Source: Nitrincola alkalisediminis (lineage in GTDB: Bacteria; Pseudomonadota; Gammaproteobacteria; Pseudomonadales; Balneatricaceae). From it: a DNA stretch of 64,000 nucleotides. A program made the position numbers and the translations under genes. The stretch lies in contig NZ_VYTY01000007.1 of the NCBI RefSeq assembly GCF_009821115.1, positions 172,957-236,956 on the forward strand. The letters are read 5' to 3'. This document shows positions 29,101 through 37,017 of this stretch, piece after piece; positions within the stretch are counted from its first letter, which is position 1; the number at the start of each line of letters is the position of its first letter. The notes below the pieces were generated by a model. It was not told where the DNA came from and ran no database searches. It saw only the letters and a list, made by a program, of their open reading frames with translations.

Positions 29101-29692
29101 CACACGGGCATCAGGCTCGATTCAAGTGGAAAGTGGTGATTACAAACTCTTCGGACAGGACTTAAATATTAGCCGAGGTAGTCTTGTGTACACAGGTGGT
29201 CCAATAGATAATCCCGGTTTAGATTTACGTGTCAGCCGTTTTGTTGGCACGGTCGAGGCCGGTGCTAGAATTACTGGCACGATTCGATCACCCGAAATGA
29301 CGTTATTTTCCGTGCCTGCTATGTCAGATAGCAGTATTATGTCGTATCTTGTATTAGGGCGTGGTCCTGGCGAGTCGTCCGCTTCAGAGCAGTCAATGAT
29401 GATGCAAGCCGCTATGGCGCTTACGCTTCAAGGTGGAAACTCAATCACAAGCCAGCTCCAACAAGGTCTTAATTTAGATGAGTTCGGGTTTGCCAGTGAT
29501 GATGCTGGAGACTCAGCATTTTTTATTGGTAAATATTTAACACCAAGGCTTTATATTCGCTATGGAATTAGCTTGTTAGAATCCATGGAAATGCTAACGT
29601 TAAGTTATCGCTTATCTTCAATGTGGCGTGTTGAAACACAAAGTAGTAACTTAGGCAGTGGCGCCGATATTTTTTATACCCGTGAGCGTTAA
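26099..29692 (+). CDS. tamB: Translocation and assembly module inner-membrane protein TamB
   Basis: 1197 residues, starting at GTG with a 4-base overlap with tamA (GTGA). One N-terminal membrane anchor (residues ~5-28) is followed by a long periplasmic run of repeated beta strands, the AsmA-like groove. The C-terminal DUF490/TamB domain is clear: FVGTVEAGARITGTIRSPEMTL is in mid-domain, with MSYLVLGRGPGESSASEQ later, and the end is WRVETQSSNLGSGADIFYTRER in two parts. It pairs with TamA across the periplasm and is of the class of bridge-like lipid transport proteins. Length is normal. Confidence 0.95.
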   Translation: MKLKLLLISPFILILLVFFSLLGVFFLPGAPGLAYKIAKPYLPLDLEIESIEGAFAGPLQINGLDFKDNETLVSVGQIALDWTPMCFAHQRFCLDRLRVSDINIVLPLSSETPEPDETAFELPEIQLPLDISLSEIQIERLHLQLGDQVYQLDHASLVLNTDQNKIALETLSIGHRESFINVEGWVDLSERFSHDVFIDINFKPEDLESLLGLDVSELELGSLVSQISLDGDADDVFVGLSLATSHPETGPANIQLESKIQPFEQAVNITRLLTSVGDAPSELLVSGSVTDFGDPQFDIRANWTGLVYPLVNRVEPALIASPSGLLTLSGNLSEVHIGLSTRVSGADIPDTELQLNAKGHTEALEAFNLVANTLGGRVTVAGRAGWMPVPVWDITIQAHELDPAVFAPDWPGQLSLNLSTQGQLNEDSQPSLVARLDSLSGEIREQSLSGSGSFSLEGQRTQIDNLAVRLGAASVQLEGTVDERLALTFRLNVPDLSAVLPDASGLLSVAGDVQGPLLTPAINARINGNSLAFQDNRVRSISGDVYTDLAGNQASNIKLLLSDISAAGEAFERLELLASGYPNNHNAEISLVGAPLDLSLAVSGAWQNERWEGLLGALSLRREEIGRWRLSNPTPVQASASGFNLGNACLVQQDGEARLCLEAQQASGVTRANLALSDLSLSLLDPWLAGASIESSLNLTADYRQQGSQAPQANVTLSTTAGRVDTQGEQPDLSLDPILLTAQLMNDRLTARLESDFSAMDGRILADVNIGQLSSQQTLEGSLNINMSDLSIVSVFVPDVQNLLGQLIANFTLGGTLSVPLVSGQFEYVNGSAELPALGIHLSPLSVKLVSEGDQSEQLSLTGLIGSGSGQINLAGQYNLQRQTGNLTLKGDGFQAIDTEVSVRISPDLNVRIDEEAIRLGGSVTIPYARISPPKQQMQSVVRASEDVVFTVDEDEGLTQRNLPLLTDLSVILGDSVEVDAFGFKGRLLGRLRITDDAQTTTRASGSIQVESGDYKLFGQDLNISRGSLVYTGGPIDNPGLDLRVSRFVGTVEAGARITGTIRSPEMTLFSVPAMSDSSIMSYLVLGRGPGESSASEQSMMMQAAMALTLQGGNSITSQLQQGLNLDEFGFASDDAGDSAFFIGKYLTPRLYIRYGISLLESMEMLTLSYRLSSMWRVETQSSNLGSGADIFYTRER

Positions 29693-29723
29693 ATATCAAC
29701 ATCAAACGTTCAGGTTTGATTTA

Positions 29724-29753
29724 TAGGGAGAGTTCACCTTGTGGTTCTCCCTA
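29724..29753. terminator. Hairpin after tamB
   Basis: TAGGGAGA (29724-29731) and TCTCCCTA (29746-29753) form a perfect 8-bp stem. A smaller stem, ATCAAAC/GTTTGAT (29701-29707, 29714-29720), precedes it. Neither has a T run, so the pair may be a terminator or a leader structure of the next gene. Confidence 0.4.
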
Positions 29754-29810
29754 CGCTCGTAAAGCATGCCAGATAAAACAAATACCCTATATAACGAGGT
29801 AAGAACATCT

Positions 29811-30041
29811 ATGTCTGACCCTGTACTTGAGTATCTCAGCGGTCTCTCTATGGAGCAACTATGTGCAGTGGAATTGCAGGTTAATACCCTTATTGAGAAA
29901 CGACAACGCGAAAAAACTGAAAAGAAAAGTGAATTTAAAATACCTGCATCCCCTAGCTATAACAGCACAGAACAATTGGCTAACTCTTTAGGACTGGATA
30001 TCAGTCAGTTAATGAAAGAAGTCAAAGCTTGGTCACGCTGA
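29811..30041 (+). CDS. Small H-NS-like oligomerisation-domain protein, no DNA-binding domain
   Basis: The ATG at 29811 (MSDPVLEYL) has a GAGG site upstream and gives 76 residues; an earlier ATG at 29766 has none. Residues ~8-35 (SMEQLCAVELQVNTLIEKR, then a run of Lys/Glu) look like the N-terminal coiled coil of H-NS family proteins. The C-terminal DNA-binding motif of that family (TWTGRGRxP) is missing. Instead there is a short helical end, STEQLANSLGLDISQLMKEV. It could be an H-NS modulator of the truncated type, or an unrelated helical protein. Function is not known. The peptidase gene follows after 23 bases. Confidence 0.5.
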   Translation: MSDPVLEYLSGLSMEQLCAVELQVNTLIEKRQREKTEKKSEFKIPASPSYNSTEQLANSLGLDISQLMKEVKAWSR

Positions 30042-30064
30042 ACTATCGTATTTAAGGCATAAAA

Positions 30065-30973
30065 ATGAAAACATTGCTTAGCAGAAGGCGCTTTTTGAGC
30101 GCTGCCGTTGTCGCTTGCATCTCCATCGCATACCCTGTTCATACACTCGCGGCAAATCCAGCCGGTTTATCACTTGCGTCTGTCAGCGCGGTGATTGTTC
30201 CATTTGGGGTCAATCAGCCTATCTACTCCAAACATGCAGACATCCAAATGCCGATTGCAAGCTTGACTAAGCTGATGACGGCCTTAGTTGTTATGCAAAG
30301 CGGTCAGTCGTTAGATGAGCGCCTGACGTTGGTTCCCTATCGTGATAATTCAGGAAAAAACACCTACAGTCGTTTAAGAAGCGGGGCGCAAATTTCGCGT
30401 CGTAACTTGCTGCACATGGCATTAATGTCATCAGAGAACATGGCGACTTACGTATTAGCTCATTACTATCCAGGTGGTGTTGATGCCTTTGTGAGTCGAA
30501 TGAATGCGACAGCTCAATCTTTAGGAATGTTCAAAACTCGCTTTGTTGATCCAAGCGGCCTTTCTCCATCAAATGTTTCGTCGGCCAATGATTTAGTAAA
30601 GCTAGCGTCTGCAACCTATCAGCATTCGGAAATCAGGCGTTTGTCCACCATTGGGCAGGCCGATATGCACTTTGTGAATCCATCACATGCTTTGTCTTAC
30701 ACCAATACAAATCCTCTGGTGAGAAATCCCAATTGGCAGGTGCATTTAAGTAAAACAGGCTATATTGAAGAGGCAGGACGCTGCTTGCTGATGGTTGCAA
30801 ATATTAAAGGGAAGCTAACAACCTTAGTATTTTTGGATTCTCATGGCCTAAGAACCCCGATAGGTGATGCAGGTCGTGTTCGTCGTTGGCTAGAAACAGG
30901 GGAGAGTGGAGCTGTTCCTGACTCAGCTCTGGTGTATCAGAGAGAACGATTAAAGCGACTATCAGTGATATAA
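30065..30973 (+). CDS. Serine D,D-peptidase of the PBP7/S11 family (low-mass penicillin-binding protein)
   Basis: 302 residues with all three penicillin-binding motifs: SLTK at 66-69, S-E-N at 123-125 (MSSENMATY), and KTG at 230-232. The size and order fit PbpG (PBP7), an endopeptidase or carboxypeptidase that trims peptidoglycan cross-links in the periplasm. The N-terminus reads SRRRFLSAAVVACISIA, which matches the twin-arginine consensus SRRxFL, so export by Tat rather than Sec is possible; cleavage would fall near TLAA. The start has an AAGGCA site upstream. Confidence 0.9.
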   Translation: MKTLLSRRRFLSAAVVACISIAYPVHTLAANPAGLSLASVSAVIVPFGVNQPIYSKHADIQMPIASLTKLMTALVVMQSGQSLDERLTLVPYRDNSGKNTYSRLRSGAQISRRNLLHMALMSSENMATYVLAHYYPGGVDAFVSRMNATAQSLGMFKTRFVDPSGLSPSNVSSANDLVKLASATYQHSEIRRLSTIGQADMHFVNPSHALSYTNTNPLVRNPNWQVHLSKTGYIEEAGRCLLMVANIKGKLTTLVFLDSHGLRTPIGDAGRVRRWLETGESGAVPDSALVYQRERLKRLSVI

Positions 30974-31024
30974 TCTGAACCTATACGATCAGTGATTTCA
31001 ATCCAGTTACCTAGTGGGCATCTT

Positions 31025-32245
31025 ATGCAAACTGAAAAAAATAATTATTGCATTGCATTGCATGCTGTTTGGAATCGCCAACTTAAACATGTTGCGGATG
31101 AGCTCTTGTATCGGTCTTCATTCGAGGATGACGTTGCTAACTTCCCTGACCCCACCACTGCAACGGCAAGATCCTGCTCTGCGGCATTTTATGAGATAGG
31201 ATTGGAAAAATTAATTGGCAGTCGATTTCTGTTTTTTAATGTGTCCGAGCAGTGGTTGAAGAAACCCGATATCATTCCGATTCCTTCAGAACAAATTGTT
31301 GTCACACTAGGTATTGATAGTCAGGTTAATGACGAAACAATTAAATGCATACAAAATGTAAAAAAATTAGGATATCAAGTATCGATTCACAGTGTCCTTA
31401 TAGATCATTTGGAATCCAAAATTCTTACGATAGCAGATATTATTCAAATTGATGTGAGGTGCAGCAAAACACTGGAATCCGTCTCTGAGTTCAAGAAAAA
31501 GTACACGGCTACCTTGATGGCTAGTTATATTGAATCGGATGAAATTTTCAAAAGGTGTTTAGAAAGGGAGTTTGACCTTTTTCAAGGGTTTTTCTTTGTT
31601 AAACCTGAGAATATTTGCTCAAAGCAAGGAGGTGTTCGCTCTGGAAATAGAATTGCAGAACTCAATCTTTTGAAAGAACTTAATGCATCTGAACCCAATA
31701 TTAACGTAATCATTGCGCTTATCTCTCAGGATCCATCCTTATGTATCATGCTGCTACAGAGGATAAACTCAGCGGGTAACTCACGGGGAGTTAAAATCAA
31801 AAACATTGAGCAGGCCGTTGTCCTATTTGGCTTGGATAGACTCAAAGCTATGACAACGGTCATGCTGCTTGCAATGCATCATCCTTTAAATATGGTTATG
31901 ATTACAAAACTTTTGACTCGAGCTCAGATGTGTCGAAATATTACTAAGAATCTTAATAATATGGATGGAGATGTTGCATTTACGGTTGGCCTGTTTTCTA
32001 TGATGGATCAAGTGCTCGATATTTCAATGGACTATATTATTGATTCAATTCATTTTTTTGAAGATATCTCAAGTGCCCTGCTGATGAGGGAAGGGCAGTA
32101 TGGCAAAATTTTAACACTCGTTGAAAAGTTTGAAAGAGCGATGATTGAGGGGAAATCATTACGAGATATGCAAGAGCTCAATAGAGAGTATCTTAACAGT
32201 ATTGTATGGGTGGAGAGTATTTTAGTAACACTCGGGAAAAGTTAA
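31025..32245 (+). CDS. EAL-like plus HDOD signalling protein (YuxH/COG3434 type)
   Basis: The start at 31025 (MQTEKNN) is favoured over a GTG at 30992; the product is 406 residues. The N-terminal ~200 residues are a degenerate EAL domain (VADELLYRS in place of the EAL strand; FQGFFFVKPE matches the usual end). The HDOD domain follows (about 205-400; LLKELN, then VIIALISQDPSLCIMLLQRINS). In related proteins the EAL part is often inactive and the HDOD part links to c-di-GMP signalling. The codons are strikingly AT-rich compared with tamB. Its stop interlocks with that of the convergent kinase gene by 4 bases. Confidence 0.85.
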   Translation: MQTEKNNYCIALHAVWNRQLKHVADELLYRSSFEDDVANFPDPTTATARSCSAAFYEIGLEKLIGSRFLFFNVSEQWLKKPDIIPIPSEQIVVTLGIDSQVNDETIKCIQNVKKLGYQVSIHSVLIDHLESKILTIADIIQIDVRCSKTLESVSEFKKKYTATLMASYIESDEIFKRCLEREFDLFQGFFFVKPENICSKQGGVRSGNRIAELNLLKELNASEPNINVIIALISQDPSLCIMLLQRINSAGNSRGVKIKNIEQAVVLFGLDRLKAMTTVMLLAMHHPLNMVMITKLLTRAQMCRNITKNLNNMDGDVAFTVGLFSMMDQVLDISMDYIIDSIHFFEDISSALLMREGQYGKILTLVEKFERAMIEGKSLRDMQELNREYLNSIVWVESILVTLGKS

Positions 32246-35200
32246 GCATGCACTTTAATAAAAATTGATAGTTCCTCTTTAACCCGTTTAATTTCATTCT
32301 CAGATTTAGACACTAAATCAAGCAGTGAGTTTGTATTTTTGTCCATGCAAGCATGCTCTATATTTTGTAGCATCTCAGCCAATGCAGAACACCCCATCAT
32401 TCTTGCACTCCCTTTCACCTTATGAGCTTGCTTTTTAGCTTCAATGTAGTTTTCAAAAAGGATTAATGACGTTATTTCAGTAAAGTCTTTATCTAAAGAG
32501 TCATTAAACTTGTCAAACAAATCGAGAGCAATAGAGATATCGCCAACCTCTTGAATCAAGGCATCAGGGTTAAACGATGAGTATTGAGGCTGTATTTCTT
32601 CATCAATACCAAAAAAATCATCGGCCATGGTTGCATCAAAGTCATCTTGGTTCTCATGGTTTGCACCAGAGGTATCGAAAAAGTCTATCTCAGAATGGAA
32701 TGCATCTGGTAAGTTCCGAATTAAAACCTGACGAAGATCATTACGTTTAACAGGTTTAGAAATATAATCCGTCATCCCCTGAGCTAAGCATTTTTCTCTA
32801 TCCCCGAAAAGAGCATCGGCTGTGATCGCAATAATTGGTATGTCACATACAGGGGGTGGAAGCTCCCGGATTCTCCGTGTCGTCTCAAATCCATCTAATA
32901 CCGGCATATGACAATCCATTAATATCATATCGGCTTGCTCTTGATGGCTGACAATATAGTCTAAAAGCAGTTGTCCATTGTCAAAAATCTTAAAATTAAT
33001 ATAGAGTTTTGAGAGTAGGATCGTCAGCATTTCTTGGTTTATTTCATTATCTTCTGCAGCTAACACCTTTAAGTTAGAAAATATTTCCTTATCATATTTT
33101 TCTTGGGACTGTGCGCTTGGAGCAAAATCATAAGTGATAGTATTGAGGGATGTATTGACTGCTTCATCGATTTCAGTCGTATTGGGTAATGTACAGGGGA
33201 TGGTAAGCCTGAAGCAAGATCCTTCACCCTCTATGCTTTGAATATCAATGGTACCATTGGCTTGGGTAACCAACCCTTTAAGTAAAGAAAGCCCTAGACC
33301 TATTCCTCCATAGTTACGTGTAATCGCCGAATCAGCTTGGCCGAATGCTTCAAATATATGATTGAGTTTTGTCTCTGGAATACCGATACCTGTGTCAATA
33401 ACCTCTAAACATAGCTTGTTTCCATCATCAGCAATAGTTGTAAATATTTGAATAGAGCCTCCATTTGTGAACTTATTCGCATTATCCAATAAGATTAATA
33501 AACATTTTTTAAAAATACCTTTATCGGTATTGATGAAAGTATCTAGAGCATTATTATGAATCGAATTTTTATTTTTGTTTTTTCTAGAGGCGATCGTAAT
33601 CGCAGATGTTGTTTCGGTTACAAGATTAATAGTTGAAAAGGTTGGAATGTATTTTTTTGAATCTAATTTGGTGAAGTCTAATATGTTGTCAATAATTTCA
33701 AGTAAATTATCAGCAGACTCCTGAGACATGTCCGCATAATATTTTTGAGTATCGGTAAGTTGTGTTGAGGTTAAGGCCTCAATCATACCGATTATGCTGT
33801 GTAAGGGGGTTCTGAGCTCATGACTGACGGTGGCTAAGAAATTATTCTTTGCTATGTTGGATGTTTCAGCACTTTCCCTCGCAAGCTGAATTTCTTGCTC
33901 GTAGGTGAATTGATCTGTAATGTCCCTTAGGGTAATTAGAATAGGGTTTCTTTTTGAGCCTCTTTTCGGTAAAGACTTCATATAAACATCTAATACTATC
34001 TCACTATCATTTCTTAATTTATAAAAAATAGAAATAGGGGCAAGGTTGTCATCTAGTGAGCTTGATTGAGCTTTGTCTATTATTCCGTCTAACTGTATGT
34101 CACTGAATATGTCCTCTAATTTTTCGGGAGAAGTGTCCAATAAAAAAAGATGACGCACTTGTTTATTTGTTCTATAGATTTGATGCGTATTTAAATCGAA
34201 TATGAGCATTCCTTCACTGGTGGCTTCAAATATTGAAAACATATACTGAAGTCGTTTATCTATTTCTTGAAGTAGTGATTTGTAAAAAAATAAAAATATT
34301 ATCAATAAAACTGTTATGATCGCCGTATATTTTATCAATGAATCTCTAAAAAAAACTAGTGGCTCAAGTGTGCTATTTAGATTGGCCTCAAGAATCAAGC
34401 CAATATTTAATTCTGACAACCAGGTATGGATACCCAGTACTGAGGCTCCATAGTAGTTCAAATAGGAATCAATGTTTCCAGGTTTGCTGTCATTATGTAT
34501 TACAATCTTTAATCCTCTGTTGCTTTCTTGGTTTCGTGAAAGAATATTTTCATCTACAAGTTCTTCGTAATACTTCGATTTATTTATAAGTTTATGCTCA
34601 CGATCAAATAGTAAAACCTCACCATTTATTCGTCTAAAGAAGGTGTGATCTTTAAAATCTAAAACATTGTTTCCATTTATCGCTATTAATAAAATTGCAT
34701 TTGCGCCGTCTTGATAGATATGAGAGGCAAAGAGGAGGTAGGGTTCATTCTCTGTAGCTGAGGTGCTAAAGGTAGTTCTGAAGACATCAATATAAGCTGT
34801 TTCATTATTGATTTGAATGGATCGTAACTTTTCCGATAGATTGTTTATTAATTCAGAATGAAAAATAGGACTATTCTGTGCACGTATTAAAAAGTCATTA
34901 TCGATTAACGCATAATGCTTGAATCCAAAGCTATTCATGGTTCGTTCAATATCAATCCTTGCCATATCAAAATCTTGTGACTCTGAATTGATTTTGAAAA
35001 AAATATCAATAGCATTTTCAAAATTTGGTGATTTTCTTGAGAGGTTTATTTTCTTGATGGTATCGACTCTAAACTCTTCTAGAATTTCTATTGCATTAAC
35101 AGTAGCTTCATTGAGTTTTTCTTTTGTATTATTGAGTAGTTGATTTTTGGTTGAGTGATATGATGTAAACGCAAAAATAATAATTAATAAAATAAGACCA

Positions 35201-35268
35201 ACAGTCATAAAAAAAAACTTAGTGAGTCTTTTCCTCGTTTTTATATCTGAAAGTCTATTGTTGGTCAC
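32242..35268 (-). CDS. Hybrid sensor histidine kinase with receiver and Hpt domains (BarA-like layout)
   Basis: 1008 residues, GTG start. Domains in order: membrane helix (~18-37), a periplasmic sensor (~40-310), second helix (~315-335, AIITVLLIIFLFFY), a PAS-like region (~345-470), HisKA with the phosphorylated histidine in ATVSHELRTPLHS (~500), HATPase with DTGIGIPETKLNHIFEAFG and GGIGLGLSL, REC with the acceptor Asp in DMILMDCHMPVLDGFE, and a C-terminal Hpt with its histidine in AHKVKGSARMMG. It can thus run a full phosphorelay. It overlaps the upstream REC gene by 14 bases, so the two form an operon. The coding sequence is very AT-rich. Confidence 0.95.
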   Translation of the reverse strand: MTNNRLSDIKTRKRLTKFFFMTVGLILLIIIFAFTSYHSTKNQLLNNTKEKLNEATVNAIEILEEFRVDTIKKINLSRKSPNFENAIDIFFKINSESQDFDMARIDIERTMNSFGFKHYALIDNDFLIRAQNSPIFHSELINNLSEKLRSIQINNETAYIDVFRTTFSTSATENEPYLLFASHIYQDGANAILLIAINGNNVLDFKDHTFFRRINGEVLLFDREHKLINKSKYYEELVDENILSRNQESNRGLKIVIHNDSKPGNIDSYLNYYGASVLGIHTWLSELNIGLILEANLNSTLEPLVFFRDSLIKYTAIITVLLIIFLFFYKSLLQEIDKRLQYMFSIFEATSEGMLIFDLNTHQIYRTNKQVRHLFLLDTSPEKLEDIFSDIQLDGIIDKAQSSSLDDNLAPISIFYKLRNDSEIVLDVYMKSLPKRGSKRNPILITLRDITDQFTYEQEIQLARESAETSNIAKNNFLATVSHELRTPLHSIIGMIEALTSTQLTDTQKYYADMSQESADNLLEIIDNILDFTKLDSKKYIPTFSTINLVTETTSAITIASRKNKNKNSIHNNALDTFINTDKGIFKKCLLILLDNANKFTNGGSIQIFTTIADDGNKLCLEVIDTGIGIPETKLNHIFEAFGQADSAITRNYGGIGLGLSLLKGLVTQANGTIDIQSIEGEGSCFRLTIPCTLPNTTEIDEAVNTSLNTITYDFAPSAQSQEKYDKEIFSNLKVLAAEDNEINQEMLTILLSKLYINFKIFDNGQLLLDYIVSHQEQADMILMDCHMPVLDGFETTRRIRELPPPVCDIPIIAITADALFGDREKCLAQGMTDYISKPVKRNDLRQVLIRNLPDAFHSEIDFFDTSGANHENQDDFDATMADDFFGIDEEIQPQYSSFNPDALIQEVGDISIALDLFDKFNDSLDKDFTEITSLILFENYIEAKKQAHKVKGSARMMGCSALAEMLQNIEHACMDKNTNSLLDLVSKSENEIKRVKEELSIFIKVHA

Positions 35269-36196
35269 TGCTTAGCTTCCAATTATTATTGAAATCTTGA
35301 TCCCAATCTAGTAGATGATTATGCCAAGTTTCACGTAGTTTTTGTAAGTAAAGTTTTATTTTTGCCTTTTCGTGCGAAGCAATAATTGCTTTACTAATAA
35401 TCTGTGTCATTTTTAATATTTTTTCATGATCATTGTTATGATCAATATGTTTGCTATATTGAGCTTTTGTATGGATTTTTTCTTCTTCAGAGATGTATTT
35501 TTGCGTTAAAAATAATAGCTCATTGATATACTCGGTATTATTATTGTTTGATGCATTCGAGAAATGCTTTAGAAGAACTTCTTGAAGATGGATAATTTGA
35601 TGGACTATCTTATCTATATGTTCATTTCTTGTTTTATATTCAGGAGTCCAGCCCGAGGGGGTTTCCTTTAAAATCCCACCAGAAGCCTTTACTCTTGCAA
35701 TGAGCGTTTCTTTATGTTGCGACTCTTCTTTGCTTTTCTTAGCATTTGAATCTCCTAAGGAGGTAGAGATTTGAGCATATTCTTCAACTGATTTTAGTTC
35801 AACCGATTTACTGGTTGCTTCTTTGATTTTATCCAGTAGAATTTTTCCATTAATGGGCTTGCTTACAAAACCATTGCAATTTAGTTGGAGTGATTTAATC
35901 ACATTTTCTTTGTAACTAAAGTCGGTAACAACAATGACTGGCAAATCTCGTTTGATATTGTCTTCACCTGTTCGAATTGATTTGAGTAGATCTAAACCAT
36001 TTCCATAGTCCATTTGTATGTCGGTTATAACTAGATCAATGTCTTTATTTCGTCTAAGGCAAACACAGGCGTCATCTCCACTTGAGGCTGTGAAGACTTT
36101 CTTTGCGCCGAGCTTCTCAAGAATGCTTCGTGCGTACTCATTGATAAGATGAGAATCGTCGACAGTTAAGATTGTTAGCCCGTTCAATGCGCTCAT
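35255..36196 (-). CDS. Response regulator with a C-terminal hemerythrin-like domain
   Basis: 313 residues. The receiver domain fills ~1-125: ILTVDDSHLINEYAR, the acceptor Asp in LVITDIQMDYGNG, and the lysine in GFVSKPING. A linker follows (~125-185). Residues ~190-305 resemble a hemerythrin four-helix bundle: NEHIDKIVHQIIHLQE, an EEEK/HTKAQYS stretch, the HxxxH pair in IDHNNDHEKI, and a terminal WHNHLLDWDQDF with the usual HxxxxD. Not all seven iron ligands can be assigned with certainty, so metal binding is inferred. It is probably the partner of the hybrid kinase encoded next to it and could bring oxygen or redox input. The gene is strongly AT-rich. Confidence 0.8.
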   Translation of the reverse strand: MSALNGLTILTVDDSHLINEYARSILEKLGAKKVFTASSGDDACVCLRRNKDIDLVITDIQMDYGNGLDLLKSIRTGEDNIKRDLPVIVVTDFSYKENVIKSLQLNCNGFVSKPINGKILLDKIKEATSKSVELKSVEEYAQISTSLGDSNAKKSKEESQHKETLIARVKASGGILKETPSGWTPEYKTRNEHIDKIVHQIIHLQEVLLKHFSNASNNNNTEYINELLFLTQKYISEEEKIHTKAQYSKHIDHNNDHEKILKMTQIISKAIIASHEKAKIKLYLQKLRETWHNHLLDWDQDFNNNWKLSSDQQ

Positions 36197-36274
36197 GTCA
36201 TCTCCAATTTTTTCTAATTATAATATGAATGTAGCACAAACCAGAAAAAACGGAAGACGAATGAGCGTTAAAAA

Positions 36275-36877
36275 TTAACGACTGACGAGAATGCTTTCAA
36301 CCTTGTTGCGAATCTTGAGGAAGGGTATAGGCTTTTGAATAAAGGTCACATCAGGACCTAAGGATACCTTTTCTTTGACCTCTCGTTCAGTCAGTGCAGT
36401 GATAATCATCAGGTGCATGCCTTTAAGAAGCTTTTGTTTTTTTAGAGCTTCAATCACCGAAAAACCATCAATATTTGGCATTTGCATGTCCAAAATCAAG
36501 AGTTCTGGGTTGAAACGCCCAACTTCAATAAGACCTTGATAGCCATCATTCGCTAAGATCACTTCGACAGGTAACCCCCAGCTATTAAGGGTTAAATCAT
36601 AAAGTCGGGTGAGCGTCTTATCATCTTCGACCACAAGGATTCTAACGGGTTCGGCACCGCGAGGTCGAGCAGATGAAGCCGGCACATCATGGGAGTCATG
36701 TTGTCCATTTACGATGTCATCCGCAAGTTTCATTACAGAAGCTGTACTGAAGCGACGATGACCACCGGGAGTTTTCCAACCATCAAGTATACCTGCATCC
36801 GCCCAAAGCTGAACTGTTCGTGGAGTTACGCCGAGTAACTCAGCTGCTTTACGGCTAGTACAGATTTGGTCTTTCAC
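36275..36877 (-). CDS. MerR/excisionase-type HTH with C-terminal receiver domain
   Basis: 200 residues. The N-terminus is a MerR-like winged helix (AAELLGVTPRTVQLWADAG, then GGHRRFSTASV, about residues 10-50). After a short linker comes a receiver domain (~75-197): VRILVVEDDKTLTRLYD, the acceptor Asp in LLILDMQMPNIDGFSV, and the Lys in VTFIQKPIPF. The order HTH then REC is the reverse of ordinary response regulators. It may read out the neighbouring kinase or another one. It has a gap of 78 bases from the REC-hemerythrin gene downstream of it. Base composition is closer to the rest of the chromosome. Confidence 0.85.
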   Translation of the reverse strand: MKDQICTSRKAAELLGVTPRTVQLWADAGILDGWKTPGGHRRFSTASVMKLADDIVNGQHDSHDVPASSARPRGAEPVRILVVEDDKTLTRLYDLTLNSWGLPVEVILANDGYQGLIEVGRFNPELLILDMQMPNIDGFSVIEALKKQKLLKGMHLMIITALTEREVKEKVSLGPDVTFIQKPIPFLKIRNKVESILVSR

Positions 36878-37017
36878 GTGCGTAGTATCCTCAAAATTAA
36901 TATTTTACCAATCAAAGATCTAAAGTTAAATAAGTAATAGCTATAAATGGTTTAGTGCCAACCCTCAACACGTCCTGAGGAGGTGTAATTCTCTCCTCAC
37001 TGGGTGAATAAGGGTGG

